Of a DNA stretch of 64,000 nt, positions 38,407 to 50,971 are shown piece after piece. The position numbers and the translations under genes are program-made. Below the pieces are notes generated by a model. The model saw only the letters and a list, made by a program, of their open reading frames with translations, was not told the DNA's origin and made no database searches. The stretch is from Cinclus cinclus (Eukaryota; Chordata; Aves; Passeriformes; Cinclidae): positions 228,501-292,500 of the forward strand of contig NC_085084.1 of assembly GCF_963662255.1 (NCBI RefSeq), in the 5' to 3' direction. The first letter of the stretch is position 1; each line of letters begins with the position of its first letter.

Positions 38407-41400
38407 ACTTGCACCAAAAGTAGATTGCTTTGTATAGAGCACAGATGAAGCCATCATTGCCATCTAATAGCAAAGGCCACGTCAAACTCTATTTAAAATG
38501 ACAATATCAGTGTCTGTGTGGTGAGGGAAAGCCATCTCTTCTGAAGAGAGAAGGAAATAATGGGACAAGTAGCCTAACTCACTGTGCATCCCTGGGAATG
38601 GAGCCCTGAATGCAAAGGACAGTCTACACCAGCAGGAGAAATCCAGATCAGTACTTGCCTACCCTGCAAAACCTTCTGCCCTTCCAAAGCTTCATCTCAC
38701 TACACTTTTTCCTTGGGGTAAACTTCAGTGAGTAAGCACTTCTGGAGTGGGGCCAGAAGTCATAAAAATAAACTCCAGAACTTCCTGAGGACTCTGGAGG
38801 GGGTTTCTTTGTTTTTCACCTTTGTGTGGGCTTGGACATCTCCACTTGTTTAACCTGACTGCCTGCAGTACAGAGGGAATTTTCTGATTTTTTATGCATT
38901 TTTCCATTGCCTGTTGTTAGCTACAGATGACTTGGCAGTGGAATCTTTGCATCTCAGGTGCTCCAAGTGGCTGTCTCCCCAGCAGTGCCATGGAGCCAGG
39001 AGGCATGGTCAGTCCCCTTCCCATCACTTGAGGAAATCTCTCTCTGTGTCCCATCCTACTCACCACTGCCCAGAAAGACACTTCAGTGTTTTTGACATAA
39101 TAAACTTGAACTTTCTATTGGCAGGTGATTTTTTTTTCTCTCCATAACCTCCTGCTTTTTTCCTCTCACTGCTTTTCTGCTTTTACCTCTTTCCCTTGCA
39201 GTTAAGATTCCCAAAGGGTTCAGTCCTTTGCACAGCACTTGCACAGTGCAAAAGATCCCAAGAAAGTGCTGGAGAAGAAGGACACCATCAATCCCCAACA
39301 CCATCAGGCTCTGGTCACTGTTTGAAGTGATCTGAGTAATAGGGATTTATGTCAATATGGACCTCATCAGTGGTTAATTCATGCACTGAATTCCATCACC
39401 TGCTGGTTGCAACATGTGTTTTTGTGCTGCTGAGGCTGAGAGTGCGGGCAGGCAGTACAGACACGTCAGTGGGCTGTCACCATCCATACTCCTAGGCCAG
39501 CACCATGACCCCTCATTCAGCACATCCTCCCTGATGGGACCCCAGCTCAAAAGTGCCTAAAACAACTCAAGAAACTGAGTCAAACAAAGAATAAGTCTTG
39601 GGTGGGTAGAGAACCCACCCCTTCTCAGGACAGGACAGGGCTTTTACACCAGAGAAGATACTCACTAGAGGTGTCTGGAATGAGCAAAACACTGGGAGCC
39701 AGCACTGACTGCCAGAAGAGGGGACAGAGGAGTAGGGGCAGAAGAGTCCCACATTCCAGCCCTCAGAGATCAAAGATTCTGATATTTGATGGAGTAGTAT
39801 TTCTATTAAGATCTACTTAACTTTCGTGAAAATTTGGAAAGTCATAGCTGGAAATGGATGTTTACACAGTCACGATTAACCTCATGGCTGGCATTACCTT
39901 AATTCTCTCCCTCTAGCCCTGGGCCCTCCAGGGAGCTGCAGGCTGGCACAGCAGCTCTCACCACCCAGGGCTGTGCCACAGCACAGAGCTCAGTGGTGGG
40001 GTGGGAGCTGTCTGGTGTCACAGGCAGGACACTGTGACCAAGAGGGCAGAACTGACATGTGTTTGTCTCCACCACGAGGGACAGAGCAGCAGAATGCCCC
40101 CAGACTCTCTCCATCTGCCATGTGTACACACTGCAAGTCATGGCACAACTTCAGGTGGGCATAGAGACATGGACATCACACCTGAGTGTTCTGGGAAAAG
40201 CTTAGCACCAGCTGTGGTTGTGGTGCTCAACTTTTAAAGAGGTGGACTTCAGACAAAAGCAGAAAAAAATACTTTACAAGCCTCTCCAGCAGCCTCCTGG
40301 AGTTGATGCCTTGGCACATTGTCCCTTGACCACAAGAGAAGATGACAGAAGAATCTGGCAGCATTTACTCCATGCTAGGCTCCCTTTGGAGGCCACTGAC
40401 CTTCTCATGCAGTCTCCAAGACATTTGTGCCCACTGCCCTTCAAACCCCTGCCTGGGTGTGAGTGTAGTTTCTTCTTTCTGTCCCTCTGCAGAAACAGCT
40501 GAGACACAAAATACAAAAACACTCACTCATGGTGAGTGGTATGCTTAGCTCTTCTCTGTCTCTCTGCCCCCAGGCATGGTACTGACTTGGCAAGCTCTTG
40601 TCCACCTTTGTCCCTGCCAAGGACTTCTCCAGCTGATCTCCACAGTGGCCATGGCACTGGTGTCATTGGAAATATTTCCATCAGCTTCCATGCACAGGTC
40701 TGCACTTGCTTGGATACTCAGACATGCCTAACCCAGGGCATCCCTTCATGGAAACATAACTGTGAAATGGGATGGTTCTAAAGGAACCACATTGCACACA
40801 GTGGTGGGTGCAATCCTTCTCATTTTCTCCTCATTCCTATTAGTGTCCCCGCTACTCTTGGAGCCTTATTCTCTCAAAAAGAAGGCTGTGACCCAAACAC
40901 CTGGAACACACTAAAGAACTCCTTGCTTTTATATGTGATTAAAAGCATTTCTCAAAGAGCTCAGTCGAGGAAAGAAAACACCAGCACTTACATCATCACA
41001 CCAGATGCTGACAGGAATGTTGGATTATAATTTGGAAGAAAAGCAAAACAACTGTTACAAGTGGAAGTTTCCTGCTTTTAATTCCCCAAACTCCTTCACT
41101 GCTGAGAAGTCTGTTAAGGTTGAGGTACAGGAACAAGATTCTTCCTCCAGCCCCAGGCCAGCCCTGACAGTATCCACAAACAGCAGCTGCCTGTGCCAAA
41201 GGCAGGATTTGCATGCAGACGTGCTCAGGCTGAGCTGCTCCAGCCCTCTGCAGATCAGCAGGCAGAGGGCTCTCCACAAGGTGCAGCAGAGCTACAGCCA
41301 GCATGCAGGTGCCAGCATCTCCCCCTTGCATCCCCTGGCACCCCCTTGTTCAGTGAGCATTCTGGGAAGGACCAGCAGGCACAACACAATTCCCACAGAG

Positions 41401-43518
41401 CACAGACCTGGGCTCTTTGGTGGAGAGCTCTCCCACTTGGGACAGCCCCAGCTCACACAGACATCCCAGGTAAGAAGCACATCCCATGCCTCAGGCCTGT
41501 ATGCTTGCTCCAGGATCCCTCTCAGCTGGCATGGCACAAACACAGCAGTTCTTGTGCTTACACTTGGGTATGAGCCCCTCTGACATCCCTTGCACACTTG
41601 CACAGCTCTGCAGGGTGGAGACCAGGGCTAGCAAAGACAGGAGTGAAGGGAGATGGAGGGTTGGGCTCTGCCTGGCCCTGCACTGGCCCTTCCTCCCCCA
41701 CCATCCTCAGAGAATCCTCCAGAGGACTTATGGGCCAGCAACCTCCTTCGTCCCCAGACGTGTCCTGACCCCTGTCTCCTGTGCACCCACCTGTGGACAA
41801 AAGCATCTTTTGCCCTCTTCTCAGTGCTCAACAAGGATTGTTTAACCTCACTTCAGAAATCTTTGACTTTCAGACTGTCAGGAAATGCTCAGTGCTTCTC
41901 AAAATATGTCAGGTGTCCATCATGAAATCACCACTGCTCACTGACCAGCTGCTGCTGGTGCAGTGAAACCAGCCCCTACCCATACACTGGCTGTCAGCAC
42001 CAGATGGAACATTCAGCTTGCTCTATCTTGGGGTCTTGCTGCCCTAAAACAGACACCGTTGAGAGCAGGCATCCCATCATAGTCACTCTGTGCATTCCTG
42101 CTGCCCATCTGCACCTCCACAGCCCTTCCCTGGGATGTAGGGCTAGGCAAACTTGCAACCACTGCACCTGAGGAGGCAATTTACAGGCAGAGAAGCAAGG
42201 TGGCTGCCCAGCATCCTCCACTGCTGGAGGCTGCAGCAGCTGCCTGTGTCTCTCTGCCTCATTATGGGACAGCCTGCTCCTCACGTCAGTCTCCAGTAGT
42301 ATCTTGTTTAACCAAAAGTGAAAGCAACTGATCCCCCACGAAGCCACATCTGCTCCAAGTCCATGTTACAACAGGGGGAAAAATGACACCTTCAGCTATG
42401 TACACCAATAAAGACTGTCTGATTTGGTTTGCCCCTGTTGCTCCCCAGCAAGCTCCCCACAGGGTTAAATACTGGTGACATCTGCTAATAACATGTCAAG
42501 AGTGAGGAGAACAAAACTGATTAATGAATTATATCAAAGTGCTCAGTGCAGCTGGAAGGGCAAGTTCATCCCACCTCACCCCCAGGTCGAGGGCAACCAG
42601 GACATCTGGACAGCACTGCACAGCCATTGGCTCCAGGAAATGTGTGCAGGGAGGCAGAGCAGCAGGCACTCACCTTCCAACAGCTACAGGCAAAGGACAC
42701 AATGTGAGGGGCTCTCTGAGGAGAGAGCCTCTCCAAAGTCAGGAAATGGTTAAATTAGCTCTGCCTCTTGTGCATGTACAACATGATACAGGCCAAAACT
42801 GGGTGACATGCTTCTCCTCTTCATTTCTGTATCTGTGGCAGATACAGAGCCTTAGGACACCTCCATGGGCAAAATGCAACCACCCACACCCATCCACAAG
42901 GACCTTGTGGTAAGCAGGGTAGGGAGGGTGTTATGGATGCTCCTAGGGATCCCTCCCAACAGACAAAGATGTTGGAGTACCTGACTACACCTCTCCAAAC
43001 CTGAAGCCCTGAGCCTATTACAAAAGCAGTTTAAACAGCCTGCTGAGGACAGCATTACTGTCCAGCTTAGGAGCTCAAACCCCATGACTCATCCTGACAA
43101 ACTGATGGGGGTTGCTTTAGCAATGGCATGCTCATTTCTGAATGGGAACTGAAAAAAAGATGAGAAGGTTCTCAGCTCTACTTCTAGAACTGCTTTTGCT
43201 TTTCAAGGAAACTCTTAATCCTTTTCTCTGCAGTTAAAGCAGAGTTTTCTCACAGGCACTGAAAAAATGGCTCTGTGGCACAGGAGCCATGTGATGTCAA
43301 ACAGACAGCTTGTCTCCTGACCTGGCTGATAAAATACAGAATTTCCACCCTACCTGCTTTCACACATATATTTAACTATGCATTTATAACATGGACTCGG
43401 AAAAATGTACCAGATGTACAATCACAGAGTTAAGTAACAATGGTATATTTTGCAAGAAGCTGAGCACAAGGGGTTTTATACTTCCACCACCAAATTAGTT
43501 CCTGTGTTGCTGAAATGT

Positions 43519-43547
43519 CCCCCCCCCCCCACCCCCAGCACCCCCCC
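43519..43547. repeat. C-rich homopolymer tract
   Basis: A run of 12 C is followed by ACCCCCAGCACCCCCCC. On the PAX5 sense strand it is G-rich and could form a local G-quadruplex. The exact length is prone to sequencing error. Confidence 0.9.
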
Positions 43548-44699
43548 AGGCTCTTGCAAGTTTTCTCCCAGTTCAGAAAATCTGTCTCTACTCTGCAACC
43601 TGATCATGTGTTTCCACTAAAGGATGCACAGGCACACACATGACCCTGTTTGTACAGCTCGGGCACCAGGCGGCTGATTTTAGCTGTGTTTCCCCAGGGG
43701 ATGGGGCTGTGGGTTGAGGGGTACCACTACAGCTTCAGCCTACCCACTCACCACACCCTCCAGCCAGGAGGGTTGGGGCAGCAAGGGGCACTGAGGGCAG
43801 GGCAGGGAGCTGGACCTGCACTGTTTGCAGGGCACTGCTGGACCTGCACTAGCAGCAGGAGCTGAGAAGAGCATGGATGATCCTCAGCAAGAGGCTGGAG
43901 GCTGTTTCAGCAGGAAAGACAGTCACCCCTCCTCCACATGCCCTCTGTGTCCTCAGCTGAAAAAGCCCCACCAGACTTCTGGTGTCCCCTCTGCTACACA
44001 AATTATGTCCACAACCATGCCTCAGCTTCTCTCTGTAGGTTAATCCAAAATGAAAATAATGCTCTAAACTAAAGGTATTTTTAAAAGACATCAGCATAGA
44101 ATTTCTCGTCTTTTACCTTCCTCTTCATCTCTGGTGCCTTTCTCTCCAAAACATTGTTTGCAGTAGGATGCAGAACAAAACAGGACCATACACCCTGTGG
44201 ATCTCAGGAGTGTATCAACAATATCCAACCCCAAGCAAACTGCTTAGTTCCACCCTCCAAGACTCCAGTACAAATGTCACTGATGAAGAAAATCCTGAGT
44301 GAAGCAGCACAGCAGATATCTGTGCAGTTAATTTGCTGTCACTTTGCAGATATTTCCTATTTCAGGTGGCCAGAAAATCAGCACAGTTGTGTCTCTTCCC
44401 CTATTCCTTGGCAGAAGGGAGAAGTTCCACAGCATGGAGGAGGGCCAGGGTCAAAACTGACACACTGCCATAGCTTTCCCAAACACCAGACAAGCCCCTG
44501 CTCCTGGCCACTGTGCCACTGGGATGGTCCCTGCCTTGTCTGAGACCTTGGCAAAATCCTGCTGAAACAGAACCAAGCTGCACTGCAGGGGATGTCCACA
44601 GCTCCATCACATCACAAACACTCAGCACCGCCCCAACCCTGCCCCACCCCTCTGGCTGTGCAGCCATGCACTCTCTTCCCCAACAACAGCTCCTGCTAC

Positions 44700-44828
44700 C
44701 TTCATCCCGCTTGCGCTTGTTGCTCTCAGTGCCAGGGGAGGCAATTCCCAGGATCCCACTGATGGAGTAGGATGAGCCAGCAGAGTCAGTGGTTACAGAG
44801 GACACCTGGGTGACTGATCCCGTGGAGG
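44700..44828 (-). CDS. PAX5: PAX5 exon 5 (octapeptide and basic stretch)
   Basis: This 129-bp exon has acceptor CCTTGCAG (AG at 44830-44829) and donor GTAGCA starting at 44699. It is phase 1 at both ends. It encodes residues 159-200, with Ala158 and Gly201 split across junctions. The octapeptide YSISGILG (178-185) is the Groucho/TLE-binding, eh1-like motif of PAX2/5/8. It is followed by NKRKRDE, a basic stretch (KRKR 195-198) that may serve in nuclear import. Against human PAX5 as I recall it, there are a few substitutions: IA for IV at the exon junction, VTTDS for VSTDS, and SPGTES for SPSADT. All are in the flexible linker. The identical octapeptide with a variable linker fits normal selection. 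The donor (GTAGCA) is somewhat weak. Confidence 0.97.
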
Positions 44829-46786
44829 CTGCAAGGTAAGGACAGGCAGTCAGTCGCAGGACAACATGGGCACCAGCTTACCCAAGAGCCACTGGCCCCC
44901 ATGGCAGACAGGGGGTGGGCTGAGGCTCAGCTCGCCATCGTAGCCCCTCCAGCTCAGGAAGAGCCCTTACTGACCCCAGCCATGCCCACTGCAACCCACA
45001 AGTACACCACAGCAGCCCAGGGCAGGGGTGGGAGCAGAGGCATGGTCAGCCCTTGCCCCCATCTCAAGGGGTTGGGTCTGTGTGCTGAGGAACAGGAGAT
45101 GCTTTTCCTTAGCAGTCAGACACCCCAGCTCACACAAGGCTTGGTGGAAAAGTTCATTGCCTGGGACAGCAGAGGCTCTCCAGTGACACAGCAGCCAGGT
45201 CACCAGCAAGGTGGACAGAGCTTGCTGGGAACACAGTCATGCAGAGAAAGGAGCTGCCACAAGAGGGTACCCAGGACAGGAACCTCCTGGGAGCAGAGCA
45301 ATCTGCACTTGCTGTACTAACTGTGCACCCTGCTAGACCATGCCACTCAGCACTGGCCCGTGGGGACCTTGCACAGCTGGGGTTACCCAGGGAAGGAAGG
45401 CTGAAAGACCCTGTGGTTCCCCAAATTATGACCTAAATCCATTTTGCTTTGAAAAAGCCCTCAGAAGAGGGTACTGTTTGTGTCCAGCAAGGGCAGTCAC
45501 TCAGCAGCAGCATACACTAGTCTGGATGTGCCACACTGCCCAGCAAACACTGTCCTTGTGATGCTGTGGGTGCCCAAGGCTTCATGGAAGCAGGCAGAGG
45601 AGGGAGCACCAGCATCACCTCCATCACCTCACAGGCTAAGCCTGTCCCGCCACGTCCCTACATCCTAGAACTCACCATGCAGACCCCAAGGGCAGGATTG
45701 GGGGATACGCTATGGCACCACACCAAACACCCCCAGACAGGACTCACACTGAGCAACCCCATGTCAGGATTCCCTGCTCCCTCTATCAACTCTAAGCCCT
45801 GAGAAACAAGATTTTTCTTCTCCGTTCTTGACTTTTTCAAGAAGAGACAGCACTTAAGCTACCACAGTGAGATAAAGGAAGATTTTCTACCCCAAGACTG
45901 CTTTGGCATTTTCTGGAGAGAAAGGCTGAGGGTCTACAGAATGACTCCTCTGACAAGCTGCTTAAGGCAGCCCTGCCCCTCCACTCCCTTTCTCCCAGTG
46001 CCAACACACCCTTCCCAAGAGAGAACCAGCAAGCATTTCACCATATCACAGGTGACAGCAAAAAGGCAGAGAGAAACCAGGGCCCCCCACCACCTGCTAT
46101 GGAGCAAGGGCTGACCAATGCCCTGTCAGGTTTCATGGAACAGGAACATGAAGAGAGCAGCCCTGAGCCCTCCATCCCTGCTGCACTGCAGCACAGGAGC
46201 ACCCACCCTCCTCAGAGAGACACTGTCAGCCAGGACAAGGGCTGAGGGTGTCTCAGCAGCCCGGGGGTCACCCTCCACCAGCATCACCTCCCTCAGGTTT
46301 CAGCATCACTGTTCTGTGGCTGAATGAAAAGTTTCCCAAAGTTTTGCTACCTCTTCACTCAAGACTGCAAGTGCACAAAGAACTATGGAAGGGATGGTTG
46401 ATAGATGGAAAAAACACATTCAAAACTACTTACTGACTAATGATGCAGAAAATGTTATGAATAAGTATCCCTTTCTTGATTTATTACTTTAATTATCTGA
46501 CATTCTATAGACCCCTATTAGTGGGGTTTTTTGGTTTAGATTTCAATTTTCTGTCTCATGCTGAAAGCTATTTATCATAATAATCAGGAAAATTCAAAAC
46601 CTTTTAACAGTATTTATAAAATTCATTTACTATGTTCAGCCCTTGGAGAATGACAAAGAAGGCACATTAGCACGTGTGCTGAAGTGTTTTATGCAGAATT
46701 ATCTGTCCATAAGAATGATTAAAAGTTCTTCAGAGTATTTGTAATCCATTTTTTTTTTAATGTATTTTAAAAAAAGTTTTCCTTAC
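44829..46786 (-). other. PAX5: PAX5 intron 4 (1,958 bp)
   Basis: The intron has a GT donor (GTAAGG, from 46786) and ends with CCTTGCAG before exon 5. The half near exon 4 (46440-46760) is strongly AT-rich, with TTTATTACTTTAATTATCTGA and TTTATCATAATAATCAGG. It is unlike the GC-richer remainder and could hold a regulatory element. The other half (44830-46430) shows no repeat or gene that I can name. Confidence 0.92.
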
Positions 46787-46851
46787 CTATGCTGTGACTG
46801 GAAGCTGGGACCTGCTGATTGGGTGGCTGCTGCACCTTGGTCCGTATGATC
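46787..46851 (-). CDS. PAX5: PAX5 exon 4 (end of paired domain, linker)
   Basis: This 65-bp exon has acceptor CTCACAG (AG at 46853-46852) and donor GTAAGG from 46786. It starts with G, completing Arg136 (phase 2), and ends with G (phase 1). It encodes residues 137-157, beginning IIRTKVQQPPNQ and ending SSHSI. The first residues close the RED half of the paired domain; the rest is the proline/serine linker toward the octapeptide. One difference from human as recalled is NQQVPASS in place of NQPVPASS. The length and phases equal those of mammalian PAX5 exon 4. Confidence 0.96.
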
Positions 46852-49800
46852 CTGTGAGTAATGGAAAAAAACCACTTAGCTAGCCTTAGGCATGCAATGG
46901 CAAGAGGCATTAGGCAGTATTTTTTTCTGTGCAAGACACTGATCAATACAAGAAATGTCTTTCTGCATCTGCTCCCCTCATCACTCATTGAAAGGTCAAA
47001 GTTTGGCAGGTGGACCCAAGACCACACTTGTGCCCCCAGCCCGTGCCATTGGAGTCATCAGGGTGAGATTCCACAGAGTCACAGAATCACTGCATGGTCC
47101 AGATTGGAAGAGACAGCAGCTGACTGTGGGTCCTCTGATCTAACCTCCCTCCTCAAGAAAGGACAGCCCAGGGCACACTGGAGAGGATCGCATCTGGGTG
47201 GTTCTCAGGATGCTTCAGAGTTTGGTGCTTTGGGGGCTTTGAGGACCCAGTCCTCACTGCCCATTAAAAAAAGATGTCCATAGCTATCCGAGCAGACATC
47301 AGTACCCCCTCCCCAGGGAGCTGGAACCATCTGAGCCCAGAGCTCCCAGCAGGCTGTGGTCTGCACTCTTGGGTGCTGGGACACATTTGCAAGGCTTTTT
47401 CTAGAGCATACCACGTATGGCACTCACATGGCTAGAGGCACCTGGACACCTTGGGAAAGGATCAGCTTAGCCATTTTTTTTTTTTTTTAAGTGTTGGAAT
47501 AAATGCTAGTCTTAAAAGCTGAATGACCATGTTTATCATAACTGGGTGCATGCAGTCACTGCTTTGATTGATAGCGACATCCATGAGAAAAAATTCAGAG
47601 ATACAGATAAAGCAGAAGGCACGTGTGGAGGTGCAGGACACAGGGTCCTGCTACAAAGGGAGATTCTTCTACACACATTGTTTACCTGCCCATGAAAAAA
47701 CACTATGAAAAAACAGAACACAGGGACAGAAACACCTCTGGAGATCACACAACTCTGCCTCAGGCAGAATTGGAACAGGCTGGAAGGAAACACGCCCTTG
47801 GTTCCCCACACATCCCCCAGCCCCAGGCACTACTGTTACAGCAGCAGTGCCAGAGTGGACATTTCCCCTCTCTGTTCCTGACAATTTCCCTTCCCAGTCC
47901 TGCCTGCCTTGAATTTGAAGGAGAGCAGAGGAGGGGAGCTGTCAGGTGGAGTGGGCTTGGGGGTGAACATGCAGGAACACACAGCAGCTCCTCACTGGTA
48001 AGCCCCCCACAAACAGCACAGGGACCACCACTGGCGACACCCAACTCCATCTCAGAAAAGGATGCACTGCCTCCAGTCCTTGGAGGAGTCTGATGGAGGC
48101 TGGCAGAGGTCTGGTCTGCCCACAAGCCATCTTTCAGCTGCCAGCCCCAGAGTGAAGCTGCTGGGTGTCAGGCACAACCAGGAGATGGGTCACAGCAGCA
48201 GAGCCCAGAGGAACCAGCCCAGTGTGAGGGGCAGGATCAGCTGGAGCAGCAGCGTTCAGACAGGACCCTGCATGGTCAAGAGTGGAAACAGCCCACTGCA
48301 CAAAGCTGTCATGGTGAAGAAAGGGTGCCCAGGGCCTTCTGACACATTAACATCTTTATCTCTGGAGACTGGAGCAGTTGAAAGCAGCTGGACAGGTCTC
48401 AGCTGATTTGAGCAAAGCTAATCACAATGATTAATTAAGTCTTAATCACACAGACTTGCTTCTGCTATTGAAGAGTGTCCTATTATTAACATTGATGTTA
48501 TTAATTAATAATAATTATTATTATTATTCAGTCTTACATGGAGGCAGCAGCTCAAACTTGTCTGCTCAAAGGCTCCATCGGTAGTGGGGATGAGCTGGGT
48601 GCATTCCATCCCCATGAACCCCATCGTTCCACAGGAACAGCATCAGCATCTTGGGAGGGAACAGCACAGCTCTGGTGAGCACCCCCTGCACTGTGGGGAC
48701 AGGGACAGAGAACCAGAGTGGTGCCTCCATCCTCCCCTGTGCAGAAAGATCAACTGCAGCAGGACAGGAGCCAGGGAGCAAGATCTATGCTCAGGTTTGT
48801 GCTGAGCAGGCAGCCCCTGCTTTGTACTTCAGTGGTGAACAAGTATATTGTGGGCAGGGGCTGCATTCTTTCCCACCAGCAAAGCCCCAAAGTTTACACT
48901 CCATGTTAAATATGAGGATGTAACCCACAGACTGCTGGAACTGTAGGATTCATCATTGAAGCCAAGTGTTTTGATGTGAATTCCAGGTTCTTTGTCCCAT
49001 GATTGTTCAGTCTGGGTTTTCACTATGAGCTCCTAGGCTGGCAAAAACAAATCTCTGGGTAAACAGATTGACTCCAACAGATTGCATGCATCTTTTAAAA
49101 GGGATTGCAAACCTTTGAGAAAAGGAGAATATCTTAGCTGGAGAGAAAAGCAGATAAGAAAGAATTTACGGCCAAAAAAGATTTACAGCCAAAAACCTTG
49201 GTGACAGGTCATGAACTGAGTTTCTTATACAAGGGCACTAGAGAGAGTGGACATTATGAGTGTGGAAACATATAAGCATGCAGCAAGAAGAACATGGAAA
49301 CTGTCTCAAAATATGACTGGAGGCTACTTAAATCTCCCTTTTACCTAGAGCTGTGACTGCCTTTTTTGTTAGCTTTTTTGTGGACATGTGAAGTTCTCCT
49401 TCACAAGTAGAGGAATGCTCTTAGCAGCCATGCTTCTCACATGACTCATTGGCATCAATAGAAGCAGAGCTTTTCCTTAGGTATTTGATATTTTGCTTTG
49501 TTTTTCCTGGTGTCTGTAATATTTCTCAAACCCTCTCTATATTGAAGACACCACGTCCATAGAGCTACAGCATGCTGCTCTGGAGCCTCCAAGCAGCAAG
49601 GGCCACATGTGAACTGACACATTTTTTCTTTTAATTCCACAAACATATGAGTCGACATTCAGTCCATCAAGGCAGAAACTGCTCTCTCTACTAATGCTGG
49701 GGAAGCCACTCCGGCTACTCAGGCAGCAACTCGGTGAATGCAAATCAGATTGGGATAGCCAATAAAAGAATATTGCATCAATTTATTTCACGTCTGAACA

Positions 49801-50773
49801 CAAATGAGACATTTTATAGCGAGCTGCATTCGAAGAATTTGCATGCAGTTGCACAAGTGAAAATCATCTTATCAGATGGTGAGGAAGAAGCCTGGAACAG
49901 AGTGAAAATCAAAGAACCCTGCTTGCCAGGGCCATGGGTGCCCAAAAGCTCTGCTGTTCAAGTACTCATCTCTTACTCTTGCTCTGGCAGAGCTGGAGAT
50001 CTCACATAGTATTTCACTGGGTTTTTCCAGCCTTATACATCACTTGACTCAGGAGGAAGCCATGAGCACAGAAGGTGTAATGGACAAGGCAGTAGGCTAG
50101 AGCCCCTAACCCAGCCCTGACATGGCAAATCACCCAAACATGGGACTGAGTCTCTCCAAATGAGTTTCCCTTGCATTTTTACAGAAGCAATTCAAGGCTA
50201 CTTAAGTTCCCCAATGTAAAAAGCAGACAGCAGAGGCCCTCAGCAACTACCAACTAAATTCCCCCATTGATATTCACACTGCACACAGGCCCGGGCCAAT
50301 GTCAGCAACACCAATCAGGTTTCAGGTGACAAAATGGTACCTCAGACCCATACCTTGGGTCCCTTTCTTTCCCAGGTAACTGTCACCCTACTCAATGGCC
50401 ATCTGAGCTTCTCCCCTGGGCAAAGCATGTCCCACTGAGACCCCACCCCACAGAGCAGAGCAGGGGCTTTGTTCATAGCAAACACATTGGGGGATTCCCA
50501 GCAAGCATTCCCATTCTCCTACTCACAGGTAGGGGATAGGATGGAAAAGAAGCAGAGGCTGAACCTGCCCACTCCTAGGAAAGCCTCCTCATCCACGGTG
50601 CTTCAGTCACCAAAGGAAGCACACAGCTGCTCCCTAGCCCCAAGTGCCCTAGGGAAACAGGTGAAGCTGCTTTTCTTACAAACAGCCCCGAGCACCCAGT
50701 CCTACTACAGGACAAAGACATGGTGATAGTGCTTCTGTGGAGCATCCCACCCCAGGACCACACTGAGCTTTAC
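46852..50773 (-). other. PAX5: PAX5 intron 3 (3,922 bp)
   Basis: The intron has a GTAAAGC donor at 50773 and a CTCACAG acceptor before exon 4. It contains a CR1 fragment at 47072-47225, a T-run at 47476-47489 and an AT-rich block at 48410-48540 (GATTAATTAAGTCTTAATCACA, then TTATTAATTAATAATAATTATT, parts). The rest, 47230-48400 and 48550-50770, shows no gene or named repeat. Confidence 0.92.
47072..47225 (-). mobile_element. CR1 LINE fragment
   Basis: CACAGAGTCACAGAATCACTG, GATTGGAAGAGACAGCAGC, CTAACCTCCCTCCTCAAGAA and AGGACAGCCCAGGGCACACTG, then GAGGATCGCATCTGGGTGG, resemble the reverse complement of a CR1 subgroup 3' end. The left edge is clear (CACAGAATCAC repeats), the right one approximate. 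Confidence 0.72.
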
Positions 50774-50971
50774 CTGTTGATGGAACTGACACTGGGCACG
50801 GTGTCGTTGTCACACACTCGCTCAGCAAGGAGTCTGTCCCTGATCTCCCAGGCAAACATGGTGGGATTTTGGCGTTTGTACTCAGCAATTTTTTCAACGA
50901 CTTTGGGTGTGGCGACCTTTGGTTTTGATCCTCCAATCACTCCAGGCTTAATACTCCCGGTTTCATAATAC
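50774..50971 (-). CDS. PAX5: PAX5 exon 3 (paired domain, RED half)
   Basis: This 198-bp exon has acceptor TCCCAG (AG at 50973-50972) and donor GTAAAG from 50773. It is phase 2 at both ends, so skipping it would keep frame. It encodes residues 71-135, with Arg70 and Arg136 split across junctions. It opens with [20 protein letters not shown], the end of the PAI subdomain and the linker that tracks the DNA minor groove. It continues with the RED helix-turn-helix region, including [19 protein letters not shown] and ending [10 protein letters not shown]. By recall it is identical to human PAX5, including the [10 protein letters not shown] variant that separates PAX5 (ERV) from PAX2 (EGI) and PAX8 (EGV). 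That residue pair is what fixes the paralogue. Confidence 0.98.
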
